Assembly: GCF_018343665.1 (NCBI RefSeq)
Contig: NZ_JAGYPM010000001.1
Span: 345,239 to 409,238 of the forward strand
Reading direction: 5' to 3'
Origin: Cytobacillus citreus
GTDB taxonomy: Bacteria > Bacillota > Bacilli > Bacillales > Cytobacillaceae
DNA length: 64,000 nucleotides
Shown here in pieces: positions 54,274 to 62,103 of the stretch (positions are counted from its first letter, which is position 1; each line of letters starts with the position of its first letter). Position numbers and translations under genes: made by a program. The notes under the pieces are model-generated. The model saw only the letters and a program-made list of their open reading frames with translations. It had not been told where the DNA came from and made no database searches.

Positions 54274-54531
54274 TTGGAACTGAAAGGCAAAAAAATATTG
54301 CTTCAAATTCAAGAAAAAAGAGATAAAATGATAGATACAGCAAAGAATAAAGGATTTACAAGCGAGGACACAATTCGCTGCAGTCAAGAATTGGATGAAT
54401 TAATTTACGAGTATCAACGGTCTCTTCATTTAAATAAAAAACAAAAAGTTAATGTTCATTTTCCTATAAGAAAAATGGTTTTTGCAGTACATAATCAATT
54501 AGATATAACAAAACAAGAAATGTATACATAG
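54274..54531 (+). CDS. Spo0E-like aspartyl-phosphate phosphatase
   Basis: An 85-residue protein with the family pattern: IQEKRDKMIDTAKNKGFTSE, then the SQELDELI core motif (SxxLDxLI). Spo0E-type proteins dephosphorylate Spo0A~P and delay sporulation. The TTG at 54274 has GGGTGA five bases upstream; the GTG at 54265 has none in place. The position next to a sporulation-type kinase is suggestive. Confidence 0.82.
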   Translation: MELKGKKILLQIQEKRDKMIDTAKNKGFTSEDTIRCSQELDELIYEYQRSLHLNKKQKVNVHFPIRKMVFAVHNQLDITKQEMYT

Positions 54532-54539
54532 AAAAGCGG

Positions 54540-54870
54540 AGGCGTATACGGAACAATAAAAGTTCAGATTGTTTCCAATGTGATTATCTGAAGTAACTTT
54601 CCTTAGTGGACAGCTCAAGGGTTTTCACAAGACGAGCTCAGCTAGAAGACGTTCTTTGTCTTCTGGCTGGGATTGGCTTATGACACGAGTCCCTAGGAGC
54701 CGCAACTAGCCAAGCTTGTGACCTCGAGGTCGACAAAAACGCGGCGTCCTCCCAAAAGCTTCTCTTTTGGTCGTGCAATGTGTCGCTGACGTAGCTTTCC
54801 TTGTCCTGTCGCATTGTCGACACTAGTACGTCCTGTACGTCGGAGGTAGGCGCTGGAGCTGAACGTAGAT
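54540..54870. repeat. Structured GC-richer intergenic repeat block, including copy C
   Basis: This non-coding block is richer in GC than its surroundings and full of inverted repeats: AGCTAGAAGAC / GTCTTCTGGCT (54629-54666), CCAAAAGCTTCTCTTTTGG (54752-54770) and CGTCCTGTACGTCGG. GTGACCTCGAGG and GGCGCTGGAGCTGAACGT resemble repeats common between Bacillus genes. 54764-54804 matches dispersed copies at 7850 and 19204. The minus-strand open frames here are not genes. Confidence 0.55.
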
Positions 54871-54925
54871 GAACTATATCTCAAGTAATCAACAGATAGC
54901 GAAAATTATAATTTCCTATACAATA

Positions 54926-54965
54926 AAAAAACCCCAATGGCGCCCGTCTTCGTCATTGGGGTTTT
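54926..54965. terminator. Terminator of the ZIP transporter gene
   Basis: AACCCCAATG and CATTGGGGTT pair, with A and T tracts on the two sides. Confidence 0.85.
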
Positions 54966-55002
54966 GGGTTAAATCAAGGAAACGATCGATATTGCATATA
55001 TA

Positions 55003-55737
55003 TTAAGCAAAAACATCTATGAGCAATACCATGAATAACAGCCCGATGATAAAGGAATAGGTTGAAGTCCGTTCATTTCCATCCCCATGGCTTTCAGGGA
55101 TAAGTTCTTTATAAATAATAAATAACATTGCACCTGCCGCGAATGCCAAACCATAAGGGACAAGAAAATCTACATATGAGGTTAAATAAAAGCCTAATAA
55201 TCCCATGACAATCTCAATTGCTCCAGTCATTGTGGCTATTATAAATGCTTTAAATTTATTAATCTTTTGATTTACTAAAAAAAGAGCAACTAGAAAGCCT
55301 TCTGGAGCATTTTGCAACCCAATTGCAAAGGCAATTAAGTTTCCAGTATCTTGTATATGTGATGCGTAGCTAACCCCTACTGAAAGCCCTTCAGGGATAT
55401 TATGGAGAGTAATTGCTGCAATAATTAACATTGCTTTTTCGTCAAACTCAATACCCATTTTAGAATGCTTAAGATCAATGTGAGGAATATTTTTCTCCAT
55501 AAGAGTAAGGACTAATACTCCAAGAAATATCCCGATTGAAAGTTGTATAAAACCTCCAGTTTTTAGTGCTTCCGGTATAAGGCCTAGTGTAGAAGCGGCC
55601 ATCATTATTCCAGCAGTGAAAGCGAGTAAATTATCGCGCCACCTATGGGTAACAGTTTCGGACATAAAAAGAATAATAAAAGCACCGAGACCTGTTGATA
55701 ACGCTGAGAGAACGCTTCCGAAAATTACTTCACTCAT
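55003..55737 (-). CDS. ZIP-family metal transporter
   Basis: A 244-residue protein with eight membrane helices. The conserved metal-binding pairs are HNIPEGLSVG (helix 4) and QNAPEGFLVA (helix 5, with Gln in place of the usual His). A short cytoplasmic loop with HIDLKHSK lies between. It likely imports zinc or another divalent metal. GAGGAAAG fixes this ATG; the frame continues 20 codons further up without a ribosome site. Confidence 0.9.
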   Translation of the reverse strand: MSEVIFGSVLSALSTGLGAFIILFMSETVTHRWRDNLLAFTAGIMMAASTLGLIPEALKTGGFIQLSIGIFLGVLVLTLMEKNIPHIDLKHSKMGIEFDEKAMLIIAAITLHNIPEGLSVGVSYASHIQDTGNLIAFAIGLQNAPEGFLVALFLVNQKINKFKAFIIATMTGAIEIVMGLLGFYLTSYVDFLVPYGLAFAAGAMLFIIYKELIPESHGDGNERTSTYSFIIGLLFMVLLIDVFA

Positions 55738-56136
55738 TATTCTTTCCTCATTTCTATGTATAACTTTATTATAAAAGTGAAACCCAAATGGTGACAAATA
55801 TTAAATTCAATTAAGATCAAAAAAGAACTTGTGAGTTTTATCACAGATATTTCCAATTATTTTGAATAAAATGTTTATTAGAATATTATACCTTGTATTT
55901 ACTTCTATTTTTTGCCTCTATGCCCCTGACCGAAATAATATTTTCTAAATAAAAGCCCATGATGTGTTCGAAAAATATTCTAGAATAAACATTACTATTT
56001 CTACATGAACAATTCTTAAATCAATAGTTTCTTTTAAAGAAATAACAATCTTTATATGGAAGTTTATTTTGTTAGTACTATGCATGTGTTGCGATTCATA
56101 TATCGTTAATACATATCTTTTTTAATATGCAAAAAA

Positions 56137-56150
56137 GGAAAGCGTTTTCG
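56137..56150 (+). promoter_or_regulatory. cre-like CcpA site before fixA
   Basis: GGAAAGCGTTTTCG differs from the cre consensus TGWAANCGNTNWCA only at its two end bases and is nearly palindromic. It lies between the promoter region and the fixA ribosome site, where CcpA usually blocks elongation. The 436-base gap 55738-56173 shows no gene. Confidence 0.6.
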
Positions 56151-56173
56151 AGGATAAGGAGGGAAAATCATTT

Positions 56174-56995
56174 ATGCATATTGTCGTTTGTGTGAAGCAA
56201 GTACCAGATACAAAAATAATAAAAATTAATCCCAAAACAAACACACTTGATCGAAGAAGCGCACCAGCAATCTTAAATCCATATGATGCACATGCAGTGC
56301 AAGAAGCCGTCAAGATTAAGAAAATGATTGGAGAGGGCACGATATCAGTTTTATCAATGGGCCCCCCGCAAGCGACTGCAGTTATAAAGAAGAGCATTGA
56401 AATTGGAGCCGATAGAGGGTATTTAATATCGGACAGGGCATTTGCTGGTGCAGATACACTAGCAACAAGCTATGCATTATCAAAAGCATTGGAACGAATC
56501 TCGAAAGAACAGAAAATAGATCTCGTTATTTGCGGGCTTCATGCAATCGATGGGGATACTGGACAAGTAGGTCCAGGAATTGCAAGGAGATTGGATATTC
56601 CGCCAATAACGAATGTAATTGAAGTAACAGAATTTAATAAAAAAGAGAAAACAGTGCTCCTGAAAAGAAAAATTGCGAATGGATATCAGCTGATTGAAGC
56701 TCAATATCCTTGTTTACTGACAGTTGGCAAAGAAATTAATGAAATCGAATATTCTCCAATGCCAAACATGATTAAAGCAGCTAGGTACGAACCAATCATA
56801 TGGACTGTAAATGATCTTGAAAATGTCGATCGTCCACAATTAGGGCTTAAAGGCTCGCCAACAATTGTAGGAAAAATGTTCACTCCTCCGAAGCCAGAAG
56901 GCGGTAAGAAGCTGGATGGAAATGCAGACGAACAAGTCGCTCAATTAATCGCTTTATTAGAAGACAAAAAAGAATTATTATTCGCTAATCATTAA
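56174..56995 (+). CDS. fixA: Electron transfer flavoprotein beta subunit FixA
   Basis: A 273-residue ETF-beta protein with IVVCVKQVPDT at the start, ALAxxDxxAVEEA-like NPYDAHAVQEAVKIK, and GLHAIDGDTGQVGPGIA. It pairs with FixB to bind FAD and AMP or a second FAD. As first gene of fixABCX it would accept electrons from NADH. AAGGAGGG precedes the ATG. Confidence 0.92.
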   Translation: MHIVVCVKQVPDTKIIKINPKTNTLDRRSAPAILNPYDAHAVQEAVKIKKMIGEGTISVLSMGPPQATAVIKKSIEIGADRGYLISDRAFAGADTLATSYALSKALERISKEQKIDLVICGLHAIDGDTGQVGPGIARRLDIPPITNVIEVTEFNKKEKTVLLKRKIANGYQLIEAQYPCLLTVGKEINEIEYSPMPNMIKAARYEPIIWTVNDLENVDRPQLGLKGSPTIVGKMFTPPKPEGGKKLDGNADEQVAQLIALLEDKKELLFANH

Positions 56996-57026
56996 CCTTT
57001 TTTTTAATGGGAAAGGAGTGGGCTAA

Positions 57027-58055
57027 ATGTTTGAGGATTATCGGGGAGTTTGGGTTTTTATTGAACAGAATGAAGGAGAAATTGAAGGAGTGTCTTTAGA
57101 ACTCCTGGGAGCTGGAAGGAAGCTTGCTGATAAGCTTTCAGTGCCATTATCCGGAGTATTATTAGGGCTTGAAATCAAGGAATTATGTCCTGAAATTATT
57201 TCTTATGGTGCAGATCAAGTATTTGTAGTTGACCACGCTGTACTAAAGGATTATCGAACAGAGTCATATATGAAGGGTGTTATTCTACTTGCTGAAAAAT
57301 ATAAGCCAGAAATTTTTCTCTACGGGGCAACTCCGAATGGGAAGGACCTTGCAAGTGCGGTAGCCACAGATTTGAGCACAGGCTTAACAGCAGATACAAC
57401 GATGCTGGACGTAGATTTAGATAATAGATTACTTGAAGCAAGCAGACCTGCATTCGGCGGAAATATTATGGCAACAATTTTATGTAAAAAACATCGCCCA
57501 CAAATGGGTACTGTTCGCCCAAAGGTGATGAAAGCACTAGAAAAGGATAATAGTAGAATTGGAAAAATAATAGAAGAGGAAATTTTCTTACAAGAAGAAG
57601 ATATGCGAACAAAAGTGCTTAAAATTGTGAAGGATGTCACAAAAAAAGCACGTTTAACGGATGCACATGTAGTGGTTGCAGGGGGAAAAGGAATGGGAGA
57701 CTTACAAGGATTTCAGCTTATTCATGAATTAGCTGAAACGATTGGAGCAACAGTTGGAGGGACCAGGGATGTCGTTGAGGCGGGGTGGCTTCCACATGAG
57801 CAACAAGTAGGGCAAACCGGGGAAACGATTACCCCAAAAATATATTTTGCGATAGGTATCTCGGGTGCAATTCAACATATTGTAGGGATGAAAAATTCTG
57901 AATTTATCATTGCGATTAACAAAGATCCAAATGCACCGATTTTCGATGTAGCCACCTATGGAATTGTAGGGGATGCAATGGAAATAGTCCCAAGATTAAT
58001 TGAGCAGTTCAAGGTGCTGCAGAAAGAAAAGGGTGGTGAAGTTAGTTATGTCTGA
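57027..58055 (+). CDS. fixB: Electron transfer flavoprotein alpha subunit FixB
   Basis: A 342-residue ETF-alpha protein. The C-terminal FAD domain has VVVAGGKGMGDLQGFQLIHE, then GATVGGTRDVVEAGWLPHEQ QVGQTG and YFAIGISGAIQHIVGM. The gene starts 31 bases after fixA with AAAGGAGTG upstream and overlaps fixC by eight bases. Confidence 0.93.
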   Translation: MFEDYRGVWVFIEQNEGEIEGVSLELLGAGRKLADKLSVPLSGVLLGLEIKELCPEIISYGADQVFVVDHAVLKDYRTESYMKGVILLAEKYKPEIFLYGATPNGKDLASAVATDLSTGLTADTTMLDVDLDNRLLEASRPAFGGNIMATILCKKHRPQMGTVRPKVMKALEKDNSRIGKIIEEEIFLQEEDMRTKVLKIVKDVTKKARLTDAHVVVAGGKGMGDLQGFQLIHELAETIGATVGGTRDVVEAGWLPHEQQVGQTGETITPKIYFAIGISGAIQHIVGMKNSEFIIAINKDPNAPIFDVATYGIVGDAMEIVPRLIEQFKVLQKEKGGEVSYV

Positions 58056-59343
58056 GAAATTTGATGTCATTGTAGTTGGAGCAGGCCCTGCAGGTACATC
58101 ATGTGCTTATACATGTGCAAAAAATGGATTGAAAGTATTACAAATTGAGAGGGGAGAATATCCCGGCAGCAAAAATGTAATGGGCGGTGTACTCTACAGG
58201 CAGCAAATGGAGGAAATTATACCTGAGTTTTGGAAAGAAGCTCCATTAGAAAGACCCGTAATTGAGCAGCGATTTTGGATGATGGACAAAGAATCTGCTG
58301 TTACCTTTGGCTATAAAGGGCTTGAATGGGGGATGGAGCCTTATAATAACTTTACTGTTCTCCGTGCTCCTTTCGACCAATGGTTTGCGAAGAAAGGTGT
58401 CGAACAAGGTGTATTGCTTGTAAATGAAACAGTTGTCCTCGAATGTATTGTGGAAAATGGGAAGGTAGTCGGAGTTAGAACGGATCGCCCAGATGGTGAA
58501 GTTTATGCTGATGTTGTCGTATTGGCAGATGGGGTAAACTCCCTTCTTGGAAAACAGCTTGGTTTTCATAAGGAGTTCAGACCGGACGAAGTAGCCCTAA
58601 CAGTAATGGAAGTAATCAATCTCTCAAAAGACAAAATTAATGATCGCTTTAATTTGGAGGAGAATCAGGGCTGTACAATTGAAATATTTGGAGACTCAAC
58701 AAAAGGAAATTTAGGAACAGCTTTTATTTATACAAATAAAGAAAGCATAAATATCGGAGTAGGAACGACACTTTCAAGTATGATAAAGGCAAAACTTAAG
58801 CCATATGATCTCTTAGATTATTTGAAGACTCATCCAATGGTTAGACCGCTTATGGAAGGCGGAGAATCCCTTGAATATTTAGCCCATCTTATCCCAGAAG
58901 GAGGATATCATTCAGTTCCAAAGGTTGCAGGTAATGGGGTTTTATTAGTTGGAGATGCCGCACAGCTAGTAAATGCCATCCATAGAGAAGGTTCGAATAT
59001 GGCTATGAAATCTGGAAAAATGGCAGCTGAAGCCATTATTGAAGCAAAAAATCGAAATGACTTTAGCGAGTCTAGTTTGAATAAATACAGGGAAGCCTTA
59101 TATGATAGTTTTATTATGAAGGATTTAGAAAAATATAAAGATGCAGCACATGTATTTGAGCATTATCCACAATATTTTAATGAGTATGTTCCGATGATCA
59201 ATCGTGCCGCTAGTAAGTTCTTTACGGTAGACGGAACTTCTAAAAAGGATAAGCAAAAACAAATTATGCGCAGCATTACTGGAGAACGTGGCAAACTCAA
59301 GGTTATTCAAGACATGTTTCGTGCATGGAAGGCGGTGAAATAA
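58048..59343 (+). CDS. fixC: FixC flavoprotein oxidoreductase
   Basis: A 431-residue FAD-dependent dehydrogenase of the ETF:quinone oxidoreductase family. It begins MSEKFDVIVVGAGPAGTSCA with the dinucleotide-binding loop, followed by GSKNVMGGVLYR and GVLLVGDAAQLVNAIHREGSN. It takes electrons from FixAB and passes them to quinone or to FixX. The frame is open 16 codons further up inside fixB, but GGTGG and the family N-terminus support this start. It overlaps fixX by one base. Confidence 0.93.
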   Translation: MSEKFDVIVVGAGPAGTSCAYTCAKNGLKVLQIERGEYPGSKNVMGGVLYRQQMEEIIPEFWKEAPLERPVIEQRFWMMDKESAVTFGYKGLEWGMEPYNNFTVLRAPFDQWFAKKGVEQGVLLVNETVVLECIVENGKVVGVRTDRPDGEVYADVVVLADGVNSLLGKQLGFHKEFRPDEVALTVMEVINLSKDKINDRFNLEENQGCTIEIFGDSTKGNLGTAFIYTNKESINIGVGTTLSSMIKAKLKPYDLLDYLKTHPMVRPLMEGGESLEYLAHLIPEGGYHSVPKVAGNGVLLVGDAAQLVNAIHREGSNMAMKSGKMAAEAIIEAKNRNDFSESSLNKYREALYDSFIMKDLEKYKDAAHVFEHYPQYFNEYVPMINRAASKFFTVDGTSKKDKQKQIMRSITGERGKLKVIQDMFRAWKAVK

Positions 59344-59672
59344 TGTCAACGAAAAATATTGAAGAAAAACAATATTTAATTCGTTTTAAAGCAGATACGA
59401 AGTCGCATTTAACCGTTCTAGACCACGATATTTGCATGACAAAATGTCCTGATAAAATATGTACGATTTTTTGCCCAGCTGAGGTATACAAATGGGAAGG
59501 GTTAAGAATGCAGGTTGGATACGAAGGATGTCATGAATGCGGAAGCTGCAGGATTGGCTGTCCTTATCAAAATATTAAATGGGAGTATCCGAAGGGCGGA
59601 CACGGGATTGTTTTTAGGCTGGCATAATAAAGGGTCGCATTGATTTTTTCTTATGTAAATGGATTGAAAAAT
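59319..59672. repeat. 354-bp direct repeat, left copy (fixX locus)
   Basis: The block from the last codons of fixC through fixX and 45 bases beyond recurs at 61101-61454 with a constant offset of 1,782 bases, no gaps and about a dozen mismatches. GTGACCA occurs at 59682 and 59694 just outside its right edge. Confidence 0.93.
59343..59627 (+). CDS. fixX: Ferredoxin-like protein FixX, operon copy
   Basis: A 94-residue FixX with Cys31, 35, 40 and 44 and a second cluster CHECGSCRIGCP (63-73), followed by WEYPKGGHGIVFRL, the usual end. It carries electrons for the FixABC complex. AAGGCGG precedes the ATG, which shares a base with the fixC stop. It is complete; a second copy lies 1.8 kb downstream. 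Confidence 0.93.
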   Translation: MSTKNIEEKQYLIRFKADTKSHLTVLDHDICMTKCPDKICTIFCPAEVYKWEGLRMQVGYEGCHECGSCRIGCPYQNIKWEYPKGGHGIVFRLA

Positions 59673-59738
59673 GTGTCCAGTGTGACCAAAAATGTGACCA
59701 GTAAAAATATTGCTCTCGGCTGTTTGTATATAGAATTT

Positions 59739-59776
59739 AAAAGGGTGATGCTTATATAAAGGCATCGTCCTTTTTT
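59739..59776 (+). terminator. Terminator after fixX
   Basis: AAGGGTGATGC and GCATCGTCCTT pair, followed by TTTTT. Confidence 0.8.
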
Positions 59777-59843
59777 GTGTTCAATAGAAGAAGGTAATAG
59801 AGGGAATCAATATAGAAAGGAGGTTAATCCGAATAATTCATGT

Positions 59844-59988
59844 CTAGAAAAACTCAAAAAGACATAGCACGCAAGACCTAAGTTTGTCCTCTTCATTAAC
59901 ATATTCAATTGAATCACCCACACTACAGTTGAGGGCTTTGCAAAGTTTATTTAAAGTATCAAATTTGATACCGTCAGTTGAGAGGTGC
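59844..59988 (-). pseudogene. C-terminal remnant of an XRE-family regulator
   Basis: The minus strand reads STDGIKFDTLNKLCKALNCS, then VGDSIEYVNEED, the helix-turn-helix end and tail of a Cro/CI-type regulator, and stops at 59844. The N-terminal half is missing: a TAA closes the frame at about 59998-60000. Such regulators are typical of integrative elements. Confidence 0.65.
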
Positions 59989-60018
59989 AAAATAGATTAA
60001 AAATGTAGAAAAACACTC

Positions 60019-60056
60019 AAAAGGGGTTCGGAATGAGACCATTCCGAACCCCTTTT
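60019..60056. terminator. Strong bidirectional hairpin inside the element
   Basis: AAAAGGGGTTCGGAATG and CATTCCGAACCCCTTTT form a perfect 17-bp stem with a 4-base loop. Confidence 0.85.
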
Positions 60057-60072
60057 GTCGACAATCTGAAAG
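60053..60072. repeat. Half copy of the terminal-repeat element (right end)
   Basis: TTTTGTCGACAATCTGAAAG matches the right end of the 31411-31575 element with about three mismatches. Confidence 0.45.
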
Positions 60073-60093
60073 CACTTGTAACAGTGCTTATAC

Positions 60094-60405
60094 TTACAAA
60101 CGCTCTTCTAGGGATAAGATTCTAATCTTTAATTCGAAATTGGAATCTAAAAATCCTATAACTATCTGATTCTCTTCAGTTAGAGTTACAAATCTGAAGG
60201 TTTTAGTATTTTCGATTATAAAGTTTGTATCCAATGGTGACTCCATCTTCGCAAAAACAGTTTCCGTATACTCAAGTGGAAGAACATCATTTAGCCCATT
60301 ATCTGGTCTACCAATCCAGTTAAATATGATATTTTTTAATGTCATTTGTTCAATTATCGATAAATTTTTCTTGAATGCTAGTTGGCTTGCAGTTACTTCT
60401 TTCAA
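60094..60405 (-). CDS. Unknown protein within the decayed element
   Basis: A 103-residue soluble protein starting LKEVTASQLAFKKNL (TTG read as Met) and containing YTETVFAKMESPLDTNFIIE. AAGGAG lies nine bases before the TTG; a GTG three codons upstream is too close to it. No family was recognised. It is monocistronic. Confidence 0.5.
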   Translation of the reverse strand: MKEVTASQLAFKKNLSIIEQMTLKNIIFNWIGRPDNGLNDVLPLEYTETVFAKMESPLDTNFIIENTKTFRFVTLTEENQIVIGFLDSNFELKIRILSLEERL

Positions 60406-60517
60406 CTTTATCACTCCTTAACAGTAGATAAAGTTTAAACGTATAGAGTACTAACATCAAGGGCAATACAATTACAAGCCTTTTACATTTTGATTACTTG
60501 AAAGGGGGTGAGAAGGA

Positions 60518-60715
60518 ATGAACAAGTCAAATGTATTCTTCTGCTACAACAAACGATTATTTACCTTTATTAAAGATGTAAAGGGAATAGATTATCTTAT
60601 AGTTGCAAAGCATCCTGAAACGGATAGAACTTTCGCTATGTTCTTTAAAACAGATGGATTGCAGCAAGCAATAAATGAATATAAGAGTGTTACAAACTTT
60701 GATAAAAGCATCTAA
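60518..60715 (+). CDS. DUF5659-like small protein of the element
   Basis: A 65-residue protein, NKSNVFFCYNKRLFTFIKDV, then KGIDYLIVAKHPETDRTFAMFF and LQQAINEY. The FFCYNKRL...F.FI..G..Y...NP.T...F..F pattern recalls DUF5659 proteins of phages and integrative elements. GGGGGTGAG precedes the ATG. Confidence 0.6.
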   Translation: MNKSNVFFCYNKRLFTFIKDVKGIDYLIVAKHPETDRTFAMFFKTDGLQQAINEYKSVTNFDKSI

Positions 60716-60789
60716 ACCATATTACTCTCTGTTTGAAATTAAAAAATCCACATTCTATAAACAAGTAAAAGAATACGAGGGAAGGCTTT

Positions 60790-60820
60790 AGACGGTCACT
60801 TAATCTGACTGTCTTTTTTT
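60790..60820 (+). terminator. Terminator within the element
   Basis: AGACGGTCA and TGACTGTCT pair and are followed by seven T. Confidence 0.8.
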
Positions 60821-60884
60821 ATTGTCTTATAAAGGTAGGTGATACTCATAGACCAAGGATTAAAATGTTTAAAAGAATCAATGA

Positions 60885-61025
60885 ATGATTCTAGAAAATA
60901 TATTAATCCAAGAACGGTTAGGACATGCAAGGATAGGAATTACATTAGACATTTATAGTCATGTTCTCCCAAGTATGCAACAGCAAGTAGCGGAACAGTT
61001 GGATCAAATGGTTATTATAAATTAA
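60885..61025 (+). pseudogene. C-terminal remnant of a tyrosine recombinase
   Basis: The frame reads ILIQERLGHARIGITLDIYS, then HVLPSMQQQVAEQLDQM and stops. LGHARIGITLDIYSHV is the end of the integrase catalytic domain with its nucleophilic Tyr; the rest of the enzyme is absent. It ends 75 bases before the right-hand repeat, as integrase genes usually lie beside an attachment site. GTGACC repeats follow at 61031 and 61044. Confidence 0.82.
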
Positions 61026-61100
61026 AAATTGTGACCGCAATCCGTGACCAATTACAATATTGGTGTTGAAAAATCAATGTTTTTCAGGCATTTTGATGTA

Positions 61101-61454
61101 TCGTGCATAGAAGGCGGTGAAATAATGTCAACGAAAAATATTGAAGAAAAACAATATTTAATTCGTTTTAAAGCAGATACGAAGTCGCATTTAACCGTTC
61201 TAGACCACGATATTTGCATGACAAAATGTCCTAGTAAAATATGTACGATTTTTTGCCCAGCAGAGGTGTACAAATGGGAAGGGTTAAGAATGCAGGTTGG
61301 ATACGAAGGATGTCATGAATGCGGAAGCTGCAGGATTGGCTGTCTGTATCAAAATATTAAATGGGAGTATCCGAAGGGTGGACACGGGATTGTTTTTAGG
61401 CTGGCATAATAAGGGGTCACATTGATTTTTTTGTATGTAAATGGATTGAAAAAT
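61101..61454. repeat. 354-bp direct repeat, right copy
   Basis: Colinear with 59319-59672, about a dozen mismatches and no indel. It contains a complete second fixX and its ribosome site. Confidence 0.93.
61125..61409 (+). CDS. Second FixX copy beyond the element
   Basis: A 94-residue FixX almost identical to the operon copy: seven base changes, two of which alter the protein (Asp37 to Ser, Pro74 to Leu). All eight Cys are kept, but the Pro after the last Cys of the second cluster is lost (GCLYQN). The ribosome site AAGGCGG is intact. No fixC precedes it, so expression would need read-through or a promoter from the element. Confidence 0.85.
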   Translation: MSTKNIEEKQYLIRFKADTKSHLTVLDHDICMTKCPSKICTIFCPAEVYKWEGLRMQVGYEGCHECGSCRIGCLYQNIKWEYPKGGHGIVFRLA

Positions 61455-61473
61455 AGTTAGTAATTAATCGATT

Positions 61474-61503
61474 AAGACGGTGCATGAATAAGCATCGTCT
61501 TTT
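61474..61503 (+). terminator. Terminator after second fixX
   Basis: AAGACGGTGC and GCATCGTCTT pair with one G-T, followed by TTCTTT. Confidence 0.75.
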
Positions 61504-61602
61504 CTTTATCGTAAAGAAATGGGTTAATCCACTATGTTGAATTTGTATGTATTTTCACATATGCGGGTAAAAAGGAAAAGCAAAAGTTGTAGATGGGAGG
61601 GC

Positions 61603-61947
61603 TTAACTAGCGCTTTCTCGTATTTTTGCAGAAAATAACTTGTCGTTAACACTGTATTTTTCTAAGTTTTTTGCATGTTCATATGCAAGATGGAAGGAAT
61701 CAAAGATCGGAGATGAATAGTAGAGGGTATTCCAAGAAAAGTTTCCATTGGAATCTGATGGATAAATCGTAATCTTCCATGTGTAATATTCTTTATCTAG
61801 GTTCCTGATTTCTCCTTCAAGAGCAATAAGCCAATGAGAATGTTTAAGTTTATCAACCTCATCTAAATCATTAAGACACTTGAAATCATTTGTGCCGATT
61901 GGAACTAATGCCTTTTGATAAAAATCTTTATAATTTGGCGGACACAT
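61603..61947 (-). CDS. Unknown 114-residue protein
   Basis: Starts MCPPNYKDFYQKALVPIGTN behind GGAGGGTG and ends FSAKIRESAS. It is soluble and contains many aromatic residues (WKITIYPSDSNGNFSWNTLY). No family was recognised. It lies downstream of the MFS gene on the same strand but behind a terminator. Confidence 0.55.
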   Translation of the reverse strand: MCPPNYKDFYQKALVPIGTNDFKCLNDLDEVDKLKHSHWLIALEGEIRNLDKEYYTWKITIYPSDSNGNFSWNTLYYSSPIFDSFHLAYEHAKNLEKYSVNDKLFSAKIRESAS

Positions 61948-62071
61948 ATTTTCACCCTCCAATCTAATTGATATGAATTTATTAAGTTCATGTATTTATT
62001 ATATGGTATTCAATGATTAATTTTCACAATATTTAATAAATTTTTTATTAAATTCAAACTTAGAAAGAAAA

Positions 62072-62096
62072 GGGAGCCTCATTTAATGGGGCTCCA
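62072..62096 (-). terminator. MFS gene terminator
   Basis: GGAGCC and GGCTCC with a short loop, followed on the minus strand by CTTTTCTTTC. Confidence 0.7.
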
Positions 62097-62103
62097 CAGT
62101 TTC

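Noticed and set aside
54638-54884. Two overlapping minus-strand ORFs of about 60 residues
   Set aside because: They lie wholly in the structured repeat block and have no ribosome sites.
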